This document shows positions 9,183 through 18,483 of a stretch of DNA of 64,000 nucleotides, piece after piece. The stretch spans positions 1 through 64,000 of the forward strand of contig DATLNE010000040.1 in NCBI GenBank assembly GCA_035536915.1, written 5' to 3'. The notes below the pieces were generated by a model, which saw only the letters and a program-made list of their open reading frames with translations, did no database searches and was not told where the DNA came from. Position numbers and translations under genes: made by a program. This stretch comes from Acidimicrobiales bacterium. Lineage in GTDB: Bacteria; Actinomycetota; Acidimicrobiia; Acidimicrobiales; JAHWLA01. The number at the start of each line of letters is the position of its first letter. Position 1 is the stretch's first letter.

Positions 9183-10738
9183 GCGGGCCGGAAGGGCCCG
9201 ACGTGGCGCCAGCACCGGCAGTCGCGGCGCCACGTGGCCGGGCTCAGCGAGTCACCGCCGGTGAGCTTGCCGGGCCGGTCGAAGCGTGCGTAGTTCACCA
9301 CGGAGGGGCGCATCTCGCCTGACGTGCCGATGGCCTCACCCAACGAGCGGCGGGTGGGGTTGGGGCCGGCTTTGCCAGCGGCCAGCAGGAACTGCTCCAA
9401 GTGGTCGCACAACGTCAAGGCCTCGAGGTCCCGTCCGTAGTCGGTGATCGGAGGCAGGTTGTGCGGCGCCTTGGTGATGACGTCGTTGCATCGCTTGCCT
9501 GCCGCCACCGCCTTCGGGTCGCCGTGGTGGATGGTGGTGTACGCCATCACGCCGTCGAACTGGTCGGGGTTGTAATCACGCGAGCCCGAGTCCAAGGTGA
9601 CGCCGAGCAGGTCGGACAGGAAGTACTTCGGCTTGTAGCCCTGGGGCTGCGCGGAGTTGAGGAACGAGTTGATGGCGACCGTGGTCACCGCCGGGAGCAC
9701 GTGGGTCACGCCGTCGCCCGCAAACTGGAGCTGGGCCACGGGCCCGGCGCGCTGCTGGCTCTGAAGGTCGCAGTCCATGGAGTACTCGCTCCACGACGTG
9801 ACGCCCGCCTGCCGGAGGTAGGCCTTCAGCCCGTTCGGCGTGTTGATGATCGAGTCCCGGCAGTTCATCCACAGGATGCCGAGCTTCTTGAAGCCCTTGG
9901 CCGGGTCGAAGAACCCTGTCTCCTGGGCCGAACGCACGTAGTCGAGCATCTTGCGGTTGTCGTCCTTCATGGTGCCGGTCTGGTACGGCGCCGCCTCTCG
10001 GATCTCCTCGGCGGTGCCGACCTGGCCGGTGAACAGCAACGTCTGCTTCTGCTTGGTGAGGCATGCACGCGTCGTGGCGTTGGCGAAGGCGCCCACGTCG
10101 AGCACGGCGAAGACCTTCTCCTCGTCGGCGAACTGCGTGCACTTCCGGTTCTGGTCGTCGAGGCTGAGGATGTCGACCTCGCGCTTCACAGGGACGATGC
10201 GCCTCCCGTGTACGCCGCCGCGGGCGTTGGCGTCGGCCACCAGCGCGTCGATGACCTTGTCGGTGTCGTCGCGCAGGTTGGCCACGATGCCCGCCTCGGC
10301 CACGCCGGCCAGGTTGATGATCACGAACCCGATCTTGACTGTGTCGGCGGTGACGCCACGGTCGCTGGCCCGCAGTGTCACCGGTCCACCACCGCCTCCG
10401 CCCCCTCCTCCGGTGCCGCCGGTCGCGCTGCCCGATCGACTCGTGCCGCGGGTGCCACCGGTCGCGGTGGTCCCCGCAGCACCGTCGGCGCCGCCCGGCG
10501 CGCCGCCGGCGACGCCGTCGGGCCCTGCAGGGCCGCCACCTTCGCCTGCCGTCTCCTCGAAGGTGCCGCCCGCCTCCGACCCCACGTGCACGCCGTCGTT
10601 GCTGCGGCCCGACAGCGCGGGCACCACGGCGACGACGACCAACGCCATGGCCATGGCCAACGCGGAGACGGCGAGCCGTCGTTCGATCAGCGACGCCTCG
10701 CGCCACCACAGCCGTGTCTGCAACCCAAAGGGGATCAT
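9173..10738 (-). CDS. Branched-chain-type (HAAT) ABC transporter substrate-binding protein, membrane-anchored
   Basis: A 521-residue extracytoplasmic ligand-binding protein of the LivK/peripla_BP_6 kind. It has a single hydrophobic N-terminal segment (about residues 22-46) with no lipobox cysteine, then a Gly-rich low-complexity linker (about 55-130), then the binding domain beginning ADTVKIGFVIINLAGVAEAG. It appears to be held by an uncleaved anchor instead of a lipid. It is the last gene of a leftward importer operon: LivF-type ATPase, LivH-LivM-LivG fusion, this protein (15-nt gap). The ligand is not predictable; in such clusters it may be an aromatic or short-chain acid or an amino acid. 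Confidence 0.87.
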   Translation of the reverse strand: MIPFGLQTRLWWREASLIERRLAVSALAMAMALVVVAVVPALSGRSNDGVHVGSEAGGTFEETAGEGGGPAGPDGVAGGAPGGADGAAGTTATGGTRGTSRSGSATGGTGGGGGGGGGPVTLRASDRGVTADTVKIGFVIINLAGVAEAGIVANLRDDTDKVIDALVADANARGGVHGRRIVPVKREVDILSLDDQNRKCTQFADEEKVFAVLDVGAFANATTRACLTKQKQTLLFTGQVGTAEEIREAAPYQTGTMKDDNRKMLDYVRSAQETGFFDPAKGFKKLGILWMNCRDSIINTPNGLKAYLRQAGVTSWSEYSMDCDLQSQQRAGPVAQLQFAGDGVTHVLPAVTTVAINSFLNSAQPQGYKPKYFLSDLLGVTLDSGSRDYNPDQFDGVMAYTTIHHGDPKAVAAGKRCNDVITKAPHNLPPITDYGRDLEALTLCDHLEQFLLAAGKAGPNPTRRSLGEAIGTSGEMRPSVVNYARFDRPGKLTGGDSLSPATWRRDCRCWRHVGPFRPAYG

Positions 10739-10753
10739 CGGACCTCCGTGCGA

Positions 10754-13546
10754 TCAGGTGGTTCCACTGGCAACCGCAGCCCGCCGACGGCGCGAGGCGC
10801 GAGGTGTCGTGGGCCCGGAGCGGGCAATGGCTGCCTCGGTGGTCCCGAGGTAGCCGGCTATGACGATCGGGTTGTGACGGATCTCGTGCGGCGTGCCCTC
10901 GGCGGCCAGCCGTCCCGCCTCCAGGTAGTAGAGCCGGTCGGCAATCCGCAGCATCAACGGCATGTCGTGCTCGACGATGACCACGGCGCAACCGAGCTCG
11001 TCGGCGATGCGGCGGATCAGGGGCGCAAAGGCCTCGGCATCGCGCTGGGCCACCCCGGCGGTGGGCTCGTCGAGCAGCAGCACCCGGGGTTCGGCGGCCA
11101 CCTGGGTGACGAGGTCGCAGATGCGTCGCGTGCCCGTCGAGAGGTCGCCCACGGCGGTGTCGGCCCAGGTGGCCAGGCCGAAGCCGGCGACCAGTTCGTC
11201 GGCTCGCCGCCGGGTCTGCCGTTCGGTGAAGCGCGACCACGGCGCCCCGAAAAAGCCTGCGAGCAGCCCGACGCGGCGGCGGCGGGCCAAGGCCACCTGG
11301 ATGGTCTCCCGAACGGTGAGGCCGGGGAACAGGCGAGCGTCCTGGAAGCTGCGGCCGATGCCGAGGTGCGCACGAGCGTCAGGTGGCAGGTGCGCCACCT
11401 CGCTGCCGTCGAGCAGCACGCTCCCGCTCGACGGCGTCAGCCGGCCCGACACCACGTTGAGCAGGGTGGTCTTGCCTGCACCGTTGGCCCCGATGAGCCC
11501 GACGATCTCGCCCGGGCGCACCCGCAACGAGACCCCTTGCAGGGCGCGCACCCCACCGAAGGAGAGGTGCACGTCGTCCACTTCGAGGACGGCGTCGCTC
11601 GGCTCCGGGCGAGGTGCTGCGGCCCGGTCGGCGGCCACCCGGTCGAGCAGTCGTTGCCACGACTGCCGGGTCACGGCCGCCAGGCCGCCCGGGTTCGTGA
11701 GCTGCATGACGATCAACCCGGAGCCACCGAGGAGGAGCTGCATCTGCACGGTGCTCGGGAGCACGCCGTGCATGAAGTCGTGCGTGAGCTCGGGGATGCC
11801 GTAGAGCGCGACGGCACCGAGGAAGGCCCCCGCCACCGAGCTGATGCCGCCCACGACCGCCAGCGACAGCATGACGAAGGACTGTTGGGGGTCGAACACC
11901 GTCACCGAGACGTTGCGGACGGTGGCGAGCCACAGGGCGCCGGCGACCGCGGCGAGGGCGGCGGCGAGCATGAACACCGACAACCGGACGGCGCCCGGCG
12001 ACGTTCCGAGGGCGGCCGCAGCCGGGGCGTTGTCGCGAACGGCCACCACCAGCCTGCCGGGCGACGAGCGGCGCAAGGCGGCCAGCCCGAAGGCGGCCAG
12101 CGCGACCACCACGAAGGTGGCGTAGTAGGTCGACCGCGCGGTGTCGAGGTCGCCGATGCCAGGCATGTGCAGGGCGCCTGCCGTCACCACTTCGCCGCCG
12201 GCCAGCCATGGCTGGCGAAACAGCCAGGCGGGGCCCACGACGGCCAACCCCAGGGTCGTCACCGCCAGCCCCAGCCCCGCCACGCGCATGGCGGGGATGC
12301 CGATGATCGCACCGGCGGCCGCCCCCGCCAGTGCCGTCAGGGCCAACACGGCTGGCAGCCCCACCTCGGCCTCCTGCAGCCGGGCGGCCACCAGCGCCCC
12401 GAGGCCGAGGAAGGCGAACTGGCCCAGGCTGACCTGGCCGCCCCAGCCCGCGAGCAGTGTCAACGACAAGGCGACGAGGGCGAAGCACAGCGTCAGCGTC
12501 AACACCTGTGTGGCGCTCGGCGTGCGCAGCCGGGGCAGGTACGGAGCGAGCACGCCCAGGAACAGCCCGATGCCCACAGCGAGGACCCGCACCCGAGTGA
12601 CCAGTGCCCCGGCCAGGATCGGGGGTGGTGCGATGGGCTTGTCGTGGGGATCGAGCACGCCTTCGGTGGCGGTGCCCGACTCGCTCCCGTCGCGGTAGCG
12701 CACGAGCAAGCTGACCAGGATCACCAGGAACATGACGGCCGTGGCGGTGTGGTCGCTGTGGGTCACGAACACGACGAGGCTCTCGAGCACGCCGAGGGCG
12801 ACGCCGGCGGCGAAGGCCACGGGCATGTTGGTGAACCGGGCCACTGCGGCTGCGCCCAGCACCCGCAACAGCAGCGACGGCCCCAGTGCCTGGGTGTCGA
12901 AGACCGCCTGGCCAGGAGCGGTGAGCACGGCGCTGACGGCGGCCAGCACCCCGGCCACCACCCAGGTGATCGACGACACCCGGGAGACCGACACGCCGGC
13001 CAGGGCGGCGGCGTCGCGGTTGCACGCGGCGGCTCGGATGGCTTTGCCGAGCAGCGTCCAGCGGAACAACGCGCTCAAGCCTGCCGCCACCGCGGGGACG
13101 AGCACGAGCACGACGACGTGCTGGCCTCGCAGGGTCAGCGCCCCTACCGGGATGCTCGTCTCGAAGGGCACCGGGTAGCCCTCGGCGTTCAGCCGCAGGC
13201 GGCTGGGGCCCAGCCACGTGAAGTAGGTGAAGGCCAGCAGCACCTGCGACAGCCCGATGGAGGCGATGAGCAACGTCGCCCGCGAGCGGTCGGCCAACGG
13301 CCGCACGACGAGGCGTTCGGAGACGTAGCCGATGAGGCCGCCGACGGCGAGGGCCACCACGAAGGCGGGCAACCACGGGAGCCCGAGGTCGAGCACCAAC
13401 TTGGCCAGGAGCAGGGCGGGAACAACGCCTAACTGGGCATGGGCCAGGTTGAGGAAGCGCCCTGCCTTGTAGACCAGGACGAAGCCCAGCGCGAGCACGG
13501 CGATGACGAGCCCGTTGACGACGCCGAGGACGAAGAAGCCGATCAC
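10754..13546 (-). CDS. LivH-LivM-LivG fusion: HAAT-type ABC permease-permease-ATPase
   Basis: One 930-residue polypeptide contains what is normally three proteins. Residues about 1-285 are a LivH permease (starts VIGFFVLGVVNGL; NLAHAQLG loop). About 300-620 are LivM (GWGGQVSLGQFAFLGLGAL, RDNAPAAAALG). About 648-890 are a LivG ATPase with Walker A GANGAGKTT near 681, a degenerate signature LSTGTRR near 799, Walker B VLLLDEP near 820, and EHD. The GTG at 13546 overlaps the LivF stop as GTGA, and the long open frame upstream of it is a shadow of LivF. With LivF and the binding protein this is a complete importer. Confidence 0.9.
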   Translation of the reverse strand: MIGFFVLGVVNGLVIAVLALGFVLVYKAGRFLNLAHAQLGVVPALLLAKLVLDLGLPWLPAFVVALAVGGLIGYVSERLVVRPLADRSRATLLIASIGLSQVLLAFTYFTWLGPSRLRLNAEGYPVPFETSIPVGALTLRGQHVVVLVLVPAVAAGLSALFRWTLLGKAIRAAACNRDAAALAGVSVSRVSSITWVVAGVLAAVSAVLTAPGQAVFDTQALGPSLLLRVLGAAAVARFTNMPVAFAAGVALGVLESLVVFVTHSDHTATAVMFLVILVSLLVRYRDGSESGTATEGVLDPHDKPIAPPPILAGALVTRVRVLAVGIGLFLGVLAPYLPRLRTPSATQVLTLTLCFALVALSLTLLAGWGGQVSLGQFAFLGLGALVAARLQEAEVGLPAVLALTALAGAAAGAIIGIPAMRVAGLGLAVTTLGLAVVGPAWLFRQPWLAGGEVVTAGALHMPGIGDLDTARSTYYATFVVVALAAFGLAALRRSSPGRLVVAVRDNAPAAAALGTSPGAVRLSVFMLAAALAAVAGALWLATVRNVSVTVFDPQQSFVMLSLAVVGGISSVAGAFLGAVALYGIPELTHDFMHGVLPSTVQMQLLLGGSGLIVMQLTNPGGLAAVTRQSWQRLLDRVAADRAAAPRPEPSDAVLEVDDVHLSFGGVRALQGVSLRVRPGEIVGLIGANGAGKTTLLNVVSGRLTPSSGSVLLDGSEVAHLPPDARAHLGIGRSFQDARLFPGLTVRETIQVALARRRRVGLLAGFFGAPWSRFTERQTRRRADELVAGFGLATWADTAVGDLSTGTRRICDLVTQVAAEPRVLLLDEPTAGVAQRDAEAFAPLIRRIADELGCAVVIVEHDMPLMLRIADRLYYLEAGRLAAEGTPHEIRHNPIVIAGYLGTTEAAIARSGPTTPRASRRRRAAVASGTT

Positions 13547-14331
13547 GGGGCGGTCTCCCCGCCGAAGAACACGGCGCGGGCGATGTCGGACCGTTCGAGC
13601 AGGTCGACGGTGCGGCCCTCGAACCGAACGGCGCCCTTCTCCATGAACACGGCTCGCTCGCACAACCCGGCCGCCACGTTGAGGCTCTGCTCCACGAGCA
13701 CCACGGTGGTGCCGGTGGCGTTCACTGCGCGGACGCGGTCCAGCAGCGCTTCCACCACCACCGGGGCGAGCCCCAGCGACAGCTCGTCGATGAGCAGGGC
13801 GCGGGGGCTGAGCAGCATGGCCTTGGCCAAAGCGAGCTGCTGCTGTTCGCCGCCGGACAGCGAGCCCGCTCGTTGGCCGAGCCGAGCCTTCAGTGCGGGA
13901 AAGAGGTCGAGCACGGCCTCGCTTCGTTCCTGCACCAGCTGCCGGTTCCGCCGCAAGGTCCATGCCCCCACGTGGAGGTTCTCGGCCACCGTGAGGTCGG
14001 CGAAGACAGCCTTGCCGCCTTGCAACAGGACGACGCCGCGACCGACCAAATCGACGGGGTCGGCCCTGGTCACGTCGGCGCCGTCGAGCTCGACCCGGCC
14101 TGCACTGGGCCGCGAGAGCCCGGAGACGACACGCAGCAAGGTCGACTTGCCGGCGCCGTTGGTCCCGAGCAGGGCCACCATCTCACCGGGAGCGACATCG
14201 AGAGAGACGTCGTGGAGCACTTGGACGGAGCCATAGCTGAAGTCGATGCCGGTGACCCGAAGCCGTGCACCGAGGGGCACAGCGGGATCCGGCGTCTGCG
14301 GCTTCAGATGTGCTGCGGGAGCACTCTGCAC
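13543..14331 (-). CDS. LivF-type ABC transporter ATPase
   Basis: A 262-residue ATP-binding subunit of a HAAT importer. Walker A is GTNGAGKST, the Q-loop region is VVLLQGGKAVF, the signature is SLSGGEQQQLALAKA, Walker B is ALLIDELSLGLAP, and the switch is VEQSLN. It pairs with the LivG domain of the fused protein encoded next, to which it is translationally coupled. Start is GTG at 14331; the first 20 residues are a non-conserved leader. A GTTA-containing stretch (14341-14356) lies just upstream. Confidence 0.92.
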   Translation of the reverse strand: MQSAPAAHLKPQTPDPAVPLGARLRVTGIDFSYGSVQVLHDVSLDVAPGEMVALLGTNGAGKSTLLRVVSGLSRPSAGRVELDGADVTRADPVDLVGRGVVLLQGGKAVFADLTVAENLHVGAWTLRRNRQLVQERSEAVLDLFPALKARLGQRAGSLSGGEQQQLALAKAMLLSPRALLIDELSLGLAPVVVEALLDRVRAVNATGTTVVLVEQSLNVAAGLCERAVFMEKGAVRFEGRTVDLLERSDIARAVFFGGETAP

Positions 14332-14473
14332 GAATCGGACGTTAACATTGGTTATCCACTAGGGGAAGGCCTTCTCGCAAAGGATTGGCCTCTTGCCTCA
14401 GAGATGTTGCATTTGACGTTAGTAACCGTTTACATAGTGCGAAGCACGTCGAGCCCTTCCGGGAGGTCAGCAG
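14332..14473. promoter_or_regulatory. Divergent promoter region between importer operon and MaoC operon
   Basis: This 142-nt gap is clearly lower in GC than its surroundings. It holds GTTAGTAACCGTTTAC at 14418-14433, which fits the GTTA-N8-TWAC motif, and a weaker relative GTTAACATTGGTTATC at 14341-14356. A possible rightward promoter is TTGCAT (14407-14412), 18-nt spacer, TACATA (14431-14436), overlapping the motif. A GGGAGG ribosome-binding site is at 14460-14465 before the MaoC gene. The promoter is a pattern match only. Confidence 0.4.
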
Positions 14474-14920
14474 ATGGCGGACACGTCGTACATCGGGCAC
14501 ACGGGGAAGCCGTTCCCTGTCGTGGTCGAGCGAGGCAAGATCCACGAGTTCGCAAAGGCGACGAAGTCGAAGAACCCTGCGTACTTCACCGAGCAGCCGG
14601 TCGTGCCGGCCACCTATCTGACACTGGCGACGAACTTCTGGGAGGGCCTCGCCGGCGGCGGCGTCGACGTCGGCCTGAACTGGGCACGCGTGCTCCACGG
14701 CGAGCAGGAGTTCGTGTACCACGGCGCCCTGCCCAAGGCGGGCGACACGCTCACCGGCACCACCAAGGTGGAGAACATCTTCACAAAGTCGGGCAACCGC
14801 GGCGGCGACCTCACCTTCGTGGTGACCGCCACCGAGCTGCGCAACGACGCGGGCGAGCTCGTGGCCGAGGTGCGCACGACCTTGATCGAAACCGGCAAGG
14901 CCGCAGGAGGGAGCAACTGA
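14474..14920 (+). CDS. MaoC-like dehydratase, FAS1-type N-terminal subunit (HadA-like)
   Basis: A 148-residue single hot-dog protein of the kind that forms a heterodimer with a catalytic MaoC partner (HadA with HadB, or ChsH1/ChsH2-like pairs). Conserved features are the N-terminal GHTGKPFPVVVERGKIHEFAKAT and VPATYLTLATNFWEG, HGEQEFVYHGALPKAGDTL. It lacks the D-x-N-P-x-H catalytic signature, which is present in the next gene. The two genes overlap (TGATG). ATG at 14474 has GGGAGG upstream. Confidence 0.85.
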   Translation: MADTSYIGHTGKPFPVVVERGKIHEFAKATKSKNPAYFTEQPVVPATYLTLATNFWEGLAGGGVDVGLNWARVLHGEQEFVYHGALPKAGDTLTGTTKVENIFTKSGNRGGDLTFVVTATELRNDAGELVAEVRTTLIETGKAAGGSN

Positions 14921-15315
14921 TGACCACCGTCGGGACCACGGCCGAGGCTCGCTCGTACGGGCCCATCACGCGCACCGACATCGTGCGTTACCAGGGGGCG
15001 TCCCTGGACTTGAACCCCATCCACCACGACGACGAGTTCGCCGCCAAGGGCGGCTACAAGTCGGTGTTCGGCGTGGGCATGCTCCAGGCGGGCCTGCTGG
15101 GCACGTACGTGACCGACTGGTTCGGCGCCGAGAACGTGCGTCGCTTCAAGGTCCGCTTCAAGGAGCAGGTGTGGCCCGGCGACCTGCTCGAGTGCACGGG
15201 CAAGGTAGTCGCTGTCGACGAGGTCGACGGAGAGAAGCGAGCCACGGTGGAGCTGGCTTGCACCCGTCAGGGCGGCGGCGTCGCCGTTGCCGCCGAAGCA
15301 ATCGTCGTCCTCTAG
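14920..15315 (+). CDS. MaoC-like dehydratase, catalytic subunit (HadB-like)
   Basis: A 131-residue hot-dog protein with the full hydratase-2 signature DLNPIHHDDEFA: the catalytic Asp and His are spaced five residues apart as expected, followed by the GVGMLQAGLLG helix. It should form an enoyl-CoA hydratase or 3-hydroxyacyl dehydratase with the preceding subunit, whose stop overlaps this ATG by one nucleotide. A thiolase follows after 13 nt. The intact signature is a useful contrast with the altered one in the MaoC protein at 1581-2435. Confidence 0.88.
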   Translation: MTTVGTTAEARSYGPITRTDIVRYQGASLDLNPIHHDDEFAAKGGYKSVFGVGMLQAGLLGTYVTDWFGAENVRRFKVRFKEQVWPGDLLECTGKVVAVDEVDGEKRATVELACTRQGGGVAVAAEAIVVL

Positions 15316-15328
15316 CAAGGAGCGCACC

Positions 15329-16495
15329 GTGCCCGACGCAGTCATCGTCGCCGCTGCTCGTACGCCGATCGGCCGCGCCCTCAAGGGGTCGTTGGTCGAC
15401 GTCCATGCGGGAGACCTCGGCGCCATCGCCATCCGTGGCGTGCTCGACCAGGTGCCGGCGGTCGACCCCGCGACCATTGACGACGTCGTCGTCGGTGCCG
15501 CCAACCTCGTTGCCGACCAGAACTGGCTGTTCGCCCGCATCGTGACCGCCCTCGCCGGGTTGCCCGACACCGTGCCCGGCATCAACGTGAGCCGGGGGTG
15601 CGCGTCGTCGCTGGAGGCGATCCGCATCGCCGCCGAAGCGGTCAAAGCGGGGTCGGGCGACACCTACCTCGCGGTCGGCGTGGAGCAGTGCAGCCACACC
15701 AACGGAAAAGGCATCGAGATGGCCGATCTCCATCCGCGCCTGTTCGACAAGACGCGGGACGACTTCCTGTGCGACATGTACCTCCCCATGGGCATCACTG
15801 CCGAGAAGGTGGCAAAGCGCTTCGGCGTGACCCGGGAGCGCATGGACGAGTTCGCCAAGCTGAGCCACGACCGCGCTGTCGCCGCCCAACAGGCCGGGTT
15901 CTTCGACCGCGAGATCGTGCCGGTTCCGTTGCCCGACGGGACGCTGTTCACCAAGGACGAGTGCCCCCGCCCGAACGCCAGCGTGGAGTCGCTCGCCGCC
16001 TTGTCGCCGTCGTTCAAGAAGGACGGCGTCGTCACCGCAGGCAACTCGTGCCCGCTCAACGACGGCGGCGCCGCGGTCATGGTGATGAGCGAGGAGCGGG
16101 CCCATGAGCTCGGCCTCCAGCCGCTCGTCCGCATCAGGTCGTGGGCCACAACGGGCCTGGCGCCCGAGATCATGGGCGTGGGACCGATCGAGGCCGTGCG
16201 CAAGGCACTCGAGCAGGCCAAGATGACGCTCGACGACGTCGACGTGGTCGAGCTGAACGAGGCGTTCGCCTCCCAGGTGCTGGCCGTGTGCGACGAGCTC
16301 GGTATCGACATCGACGAGCAGCTCAACCCGCACGGCGGTGCCATTGCCCTTGGCCACCCCTTCGGCATGACCGGTGCTCGGATCATGACCACCCTCATCA
16401 ACGATCTCCAGACGCTCGACAAGGAGATCGGCGTGGAGACCATGTGCGTGGGCACGGGCATGGGTGTGGCCATGGTCGTCGAGCGGATGTCGTGA
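15329..16495 (+). CDS. Thiolase (acetyl-CoA C-acyltransferase)
   Basis: A 388-residue classical degradative-type thiolase. The nucleophilic Cys is in NVSRGCASSLEAI near residue 90, NEAFASQ near 312, the catalytic His in GGAIALGHPFGMTGAR near 343, and the second Cys in CVGTGMG near 374. It cleaves 3-oxoacyl-CoA to acetyl-CoA and a shortened acyl-CoA. GTG at 15329 is the start (AAGGAG about 7 nt upstream); it follows the MaoC pair by 13 nt and precedes an SDR, giving hydration, oxidation and cleavage functions in one operon. Confidence 0.93.
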   Translation: MPDAVIVAAARTPIGRALKGSLVDVHAGDLGAIAIRGVLDQVPAVDPATIDDVVVGAANLVADQNWLFARIVTALAGLPDTVPGINVSRGCASSLEAIRIAAEAVKAGSGDTYLAVGVEQCSHTNGKGIEMADLHPRLFDKTRDDFLCDMYLPMGITAEKVAKRFGVTRERMDEFAKLSHDRAVAAQQAGFFDREIVPVPLPDGTLFTKDECPRPNASVESLAALSPSFKKDGVVTAGNSCPLNDGGAAVMVMSEERAHELGLQPLVRIRSWATTGLAPEIMGVGPIEAVRKALEQAKMTLDDVDVVELNEAFASQVLAVCDELGIDIDEQLNPHGGAIALGHPFGMTGARIMTTLINDLQTLDKEIGVETMCVGTGMGVAMVVERMS

Positions 16496-16544
16496 AGGAC
16501 TAGCTCCGCGTGCCCGGTACCCACGACGCCAGACGACTGCTGCG

Positions 16545-17354
16545 ATGAAGGTGATGCCGTTGCCGGAGCCGGTCGATTCGCGCAGCCTGTTCGACGTCTC
16601 GGGCAAGACCGTGCTGGTGACCGGCGGGTCACGTGGCATCGGCCGCATGATCGCCCACGGGTTCGTGGCGGCAGGCGCCCGGGTGTACATCTCGGCGCGG
16701 AGCGAAGAGGAGCTGGCGAGCGCCCAGGCGGAGCTGGCTGCCCACGGCGAGTGCCACGCCCTGCGGGCCGACCTGTCGAGCGAGGCGGGCGCGCGTGCGC
16801 TGGTCGAAGGGCTGGCCGAGCGGGAGCCGGCGTTGCACGTGCTGGTCAACAACGCAGGTGCCAACTGGGGGGCGCCGTTGGAGTCCCATGACGACGCGGC
16901 CCTCGAGCGGGTGCTCGCACTCAACGTAAAGGGCACGTTCCACGTGACGCGCTTCGCGGTGCCCCTGCTGAAGGCGGCGGCTACGCCGGAGGACCCCGCC
17001 CGCATCATCACAGTGGGGTCGGTGGCCGGGATGATCGTGCCCGACTCCGGGGTGTACGGCTACGCGGCGAGCAAGGCGGCGGTGCACAGCTTGAGCCGCC
17101 ACCTGGCCCGAGAGCTGACGCCCGACCACATCACCGTGAACGTGCTCGCCCCCGGCAGCTTCCCGAGCAAGATGACGCAGTTCATCTTCGAGGCGCCCAA
17201 GGGGGAGGAGTTTCTGATCCGCCGCATTCCGGCCGGCCGCACGGGGCGTACGGCCGACATCGCCGGGCCCGCGCTGTTCCTCGCCTCGCGGGCGGCGGCG
17301 TACGTGAGCGGCGCGGTGCTCACCGTCGACGGAGGGTGGTCGCTCCTTGGCTGA
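16545..17354 (+). CDS. Short-chain dehydrogenase/reductase
   Basis: A 269-residue classical SDR. TGGSRGIG lies near residue 22, NNAGANWGAP near 95, Ser in VGSVAGM near 155, the YGYAASK catalytic Tyr/Lys near 170, and the C-terminal VSGAVLTVDGGW. Such enzymes oxidise or reduce a secondary alcohol with NAD(P). No strong ribosome-binding site marks the start; ATG 16545 is taken, with ATG 16554 an alternative. Its TGA overlaps the TTG of the next gene by 8 nt, so the two are probably coupled. Confidence 0.85.
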   Translation: MKVMPLPEPVDSRSLFDVSGKTVLVTGGSRGIGRMIAHGFVAAGARVYISARSEEELASAQAELAAHGECHALRADLSSEAGARALVEGLAEREPALHVLVNNAGANWGAPLESHDDAALERVLALNVKGTFHVTRFAVPLLKAAATPEDPARIITVGSVAGMIVPDSGVYGYAASKAAVHSLSRHLARELTPDHITVNVLAPGSFPSKMTQFIFEAPKGEEFLIRRIPAGRTGRTADIAGPALFLASRAAAYVSGAVLTVDGGWSLLG

Positions 17355-18360
17355 GCATCTCGAACGCACCTGTGCACTTCTGCCCGGCCCGCTTCCGTTG
17401 GAGGCCTACGACCGGGCCCACTCGCCGCGGCCCGAGGTGGCGTACGCGGCGATGCTCACGATCGTGTACCTGCGCGACGACGAGGGTGAGCAGTACCGAG
17501 TGGAGCGCGTCTTCGACGAGGGCGAGCGCGACACGACCAGCGTGACCGCGGTCCGTTTCGGCCCCCCCGACCTGGCCGGCGCCCGGCCTGTGCTGTGGCC
17601 CGACGGACCCAGGGGCAAGGTGGCCGTCGCCTTCGAGCAGGACGCCGGCGCGGTGCGCTGGCGCAACGACGACGTGACCTTCACCATTGGGACCGGGCCG
17701 GTCACCTGGCGCGACGGCGGTGGTGCCATGGCGCTCACCCTCGACCGGCTGGCGGATCGCGGCTATTCGATCTGGCTGCCCGAGCAGCACGGGCTCCCGT
17801 GCCAGTACCACCGTGCCGAGATGTTCCGGGCCGAGGGCGTGCTCGACGGCCGGCCGGTGTCGGGTTGGGGCTACGTCGACTACGCCTACGGCGCCCCTGG
17901 CCGGTCGTTCGTGGAGCTGCCCATGGTCATGCACCTCAACAAGCTGTGGGCGACGTGGCTCGGGACGTTTCCCGACGGTTCCTCGACGGTGGGCGTACTT
18001 CGTTGGGGGCGGTCGCAATGGGACTGGTCGATGGCCTACGTCGTCCGCGACGGTGTGGCCGCCGTGCACGACCCGGTCTCGGTGTCGATTTCCTATGGCG
18101 ACGACGGCGTCGTTCGCGGGGGGGAACTCCTGGCCGGGCCCGAGCGGGTGTCCTTCGAGCAGCGTTGGCGCCTCCGGTTGCCGTTCACAACCCTCGGCTC
18201 GGTGGCAGGCAGCACGTCGGGCACATGCGAGCTCGAGTGGATGCCCGACAACGCTCCGGCGTTGTTCGCCGCGGTCCAATCGGGGGCCCTGACTCGGGAG
18301 CACGTCGCCTCCCTGCGCATCGACGGCGAGCGAGTGGTCGTGCTCGGCCTGCTCGACTGA
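17347..18360 (+). CDS. Conserved-type protein of unknown function
   Basis: A 337-residue soluble protein without signal or membrane segment. The composition is rich in Trp, Gly and beta-strand-like alternation (for example VSGWGYVDYAYG, WATWLGTFPDGSSTVGVLRWGRSQWDWSMAYVV), suggesting a lipocalin- or CrtC-like beta-barrel, but no catalytic motif is recognised. The TTG start overlaps the SDR stop, and the gene closes the thiolase/SDR operon. Codon use (high GC3) is like its neighbours, so it is a real gene. Confidence 0.7.
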   Translation: MAEHLERTCALLPGPLPLEAYDRAHSPRPEVAYAAMLTIVYLRDDEGEQYRVERVFDEGERDTTSVTAVRFGPPDLAGARPVLWPDGPRGKVAVAFEQDAGAVRWRNDDVTFTIGTGPVTWRDGGGAMALTLDRLADRGYSIWLPEQHGLPCQYHRAEMFRAEGVLDGRPVSGWGYVDYAYGAPGRSFVELPMVMHLNKLWATWLGTFPDGSSTVGVLRWGRSQWDWSMAYVVRDGVAAVHDPVSVSISYGDDGVVRGGELLAGPERVSFEQRWRLRLPFTTLGSVAGSTSGTCELEWMPDNAPALFAAVQSGALTREHVASLRIDGERVVVLGLLD

Positions 18361-18420
18361 CGACGGCTCGCCGCCCGGGACAAGCGAGGCGTGAAACCAC
18401 AGCAGCGCACTAACACGCGC

Positions 18421-18450
18421 TTGCATTGCTGGAAACGTATCCAGAATACT
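18421..18450 (+). promoter_or_regulatory. Promoter with embedded LacI-type operator before the GH94-like gene
   Basis: TTGCAT (18421-18426), 18-nt spacer and AATACT (18445-18450) resemble a promoter. The spacer contains TGGAAACGTATCCA (18430-18443), a near-palindrome of the GGAAACGTTTCC type seen at several other points of this region. Repression of the operon 18484-22792 by the LacI protein encoded at 25888-26913 is the natural reading. Confidence 0.6.
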
Positions 18451-18483
18451 GGCCCTAGCCCGACGGGGCGCGAGGGAGGGCCG

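Noticed and set aside
9401-13432. A very long open frame on the plus strand (over 1300 codons) opposite the importer genes
   Set aside because: It lies antisense to the binding-protein and LivH-LivM-LivG genes, which have clear motifs. In GC-rich DNA the complementary frame is often open. Its translation is His/Gln/Gly/Arg-rich with no domain.
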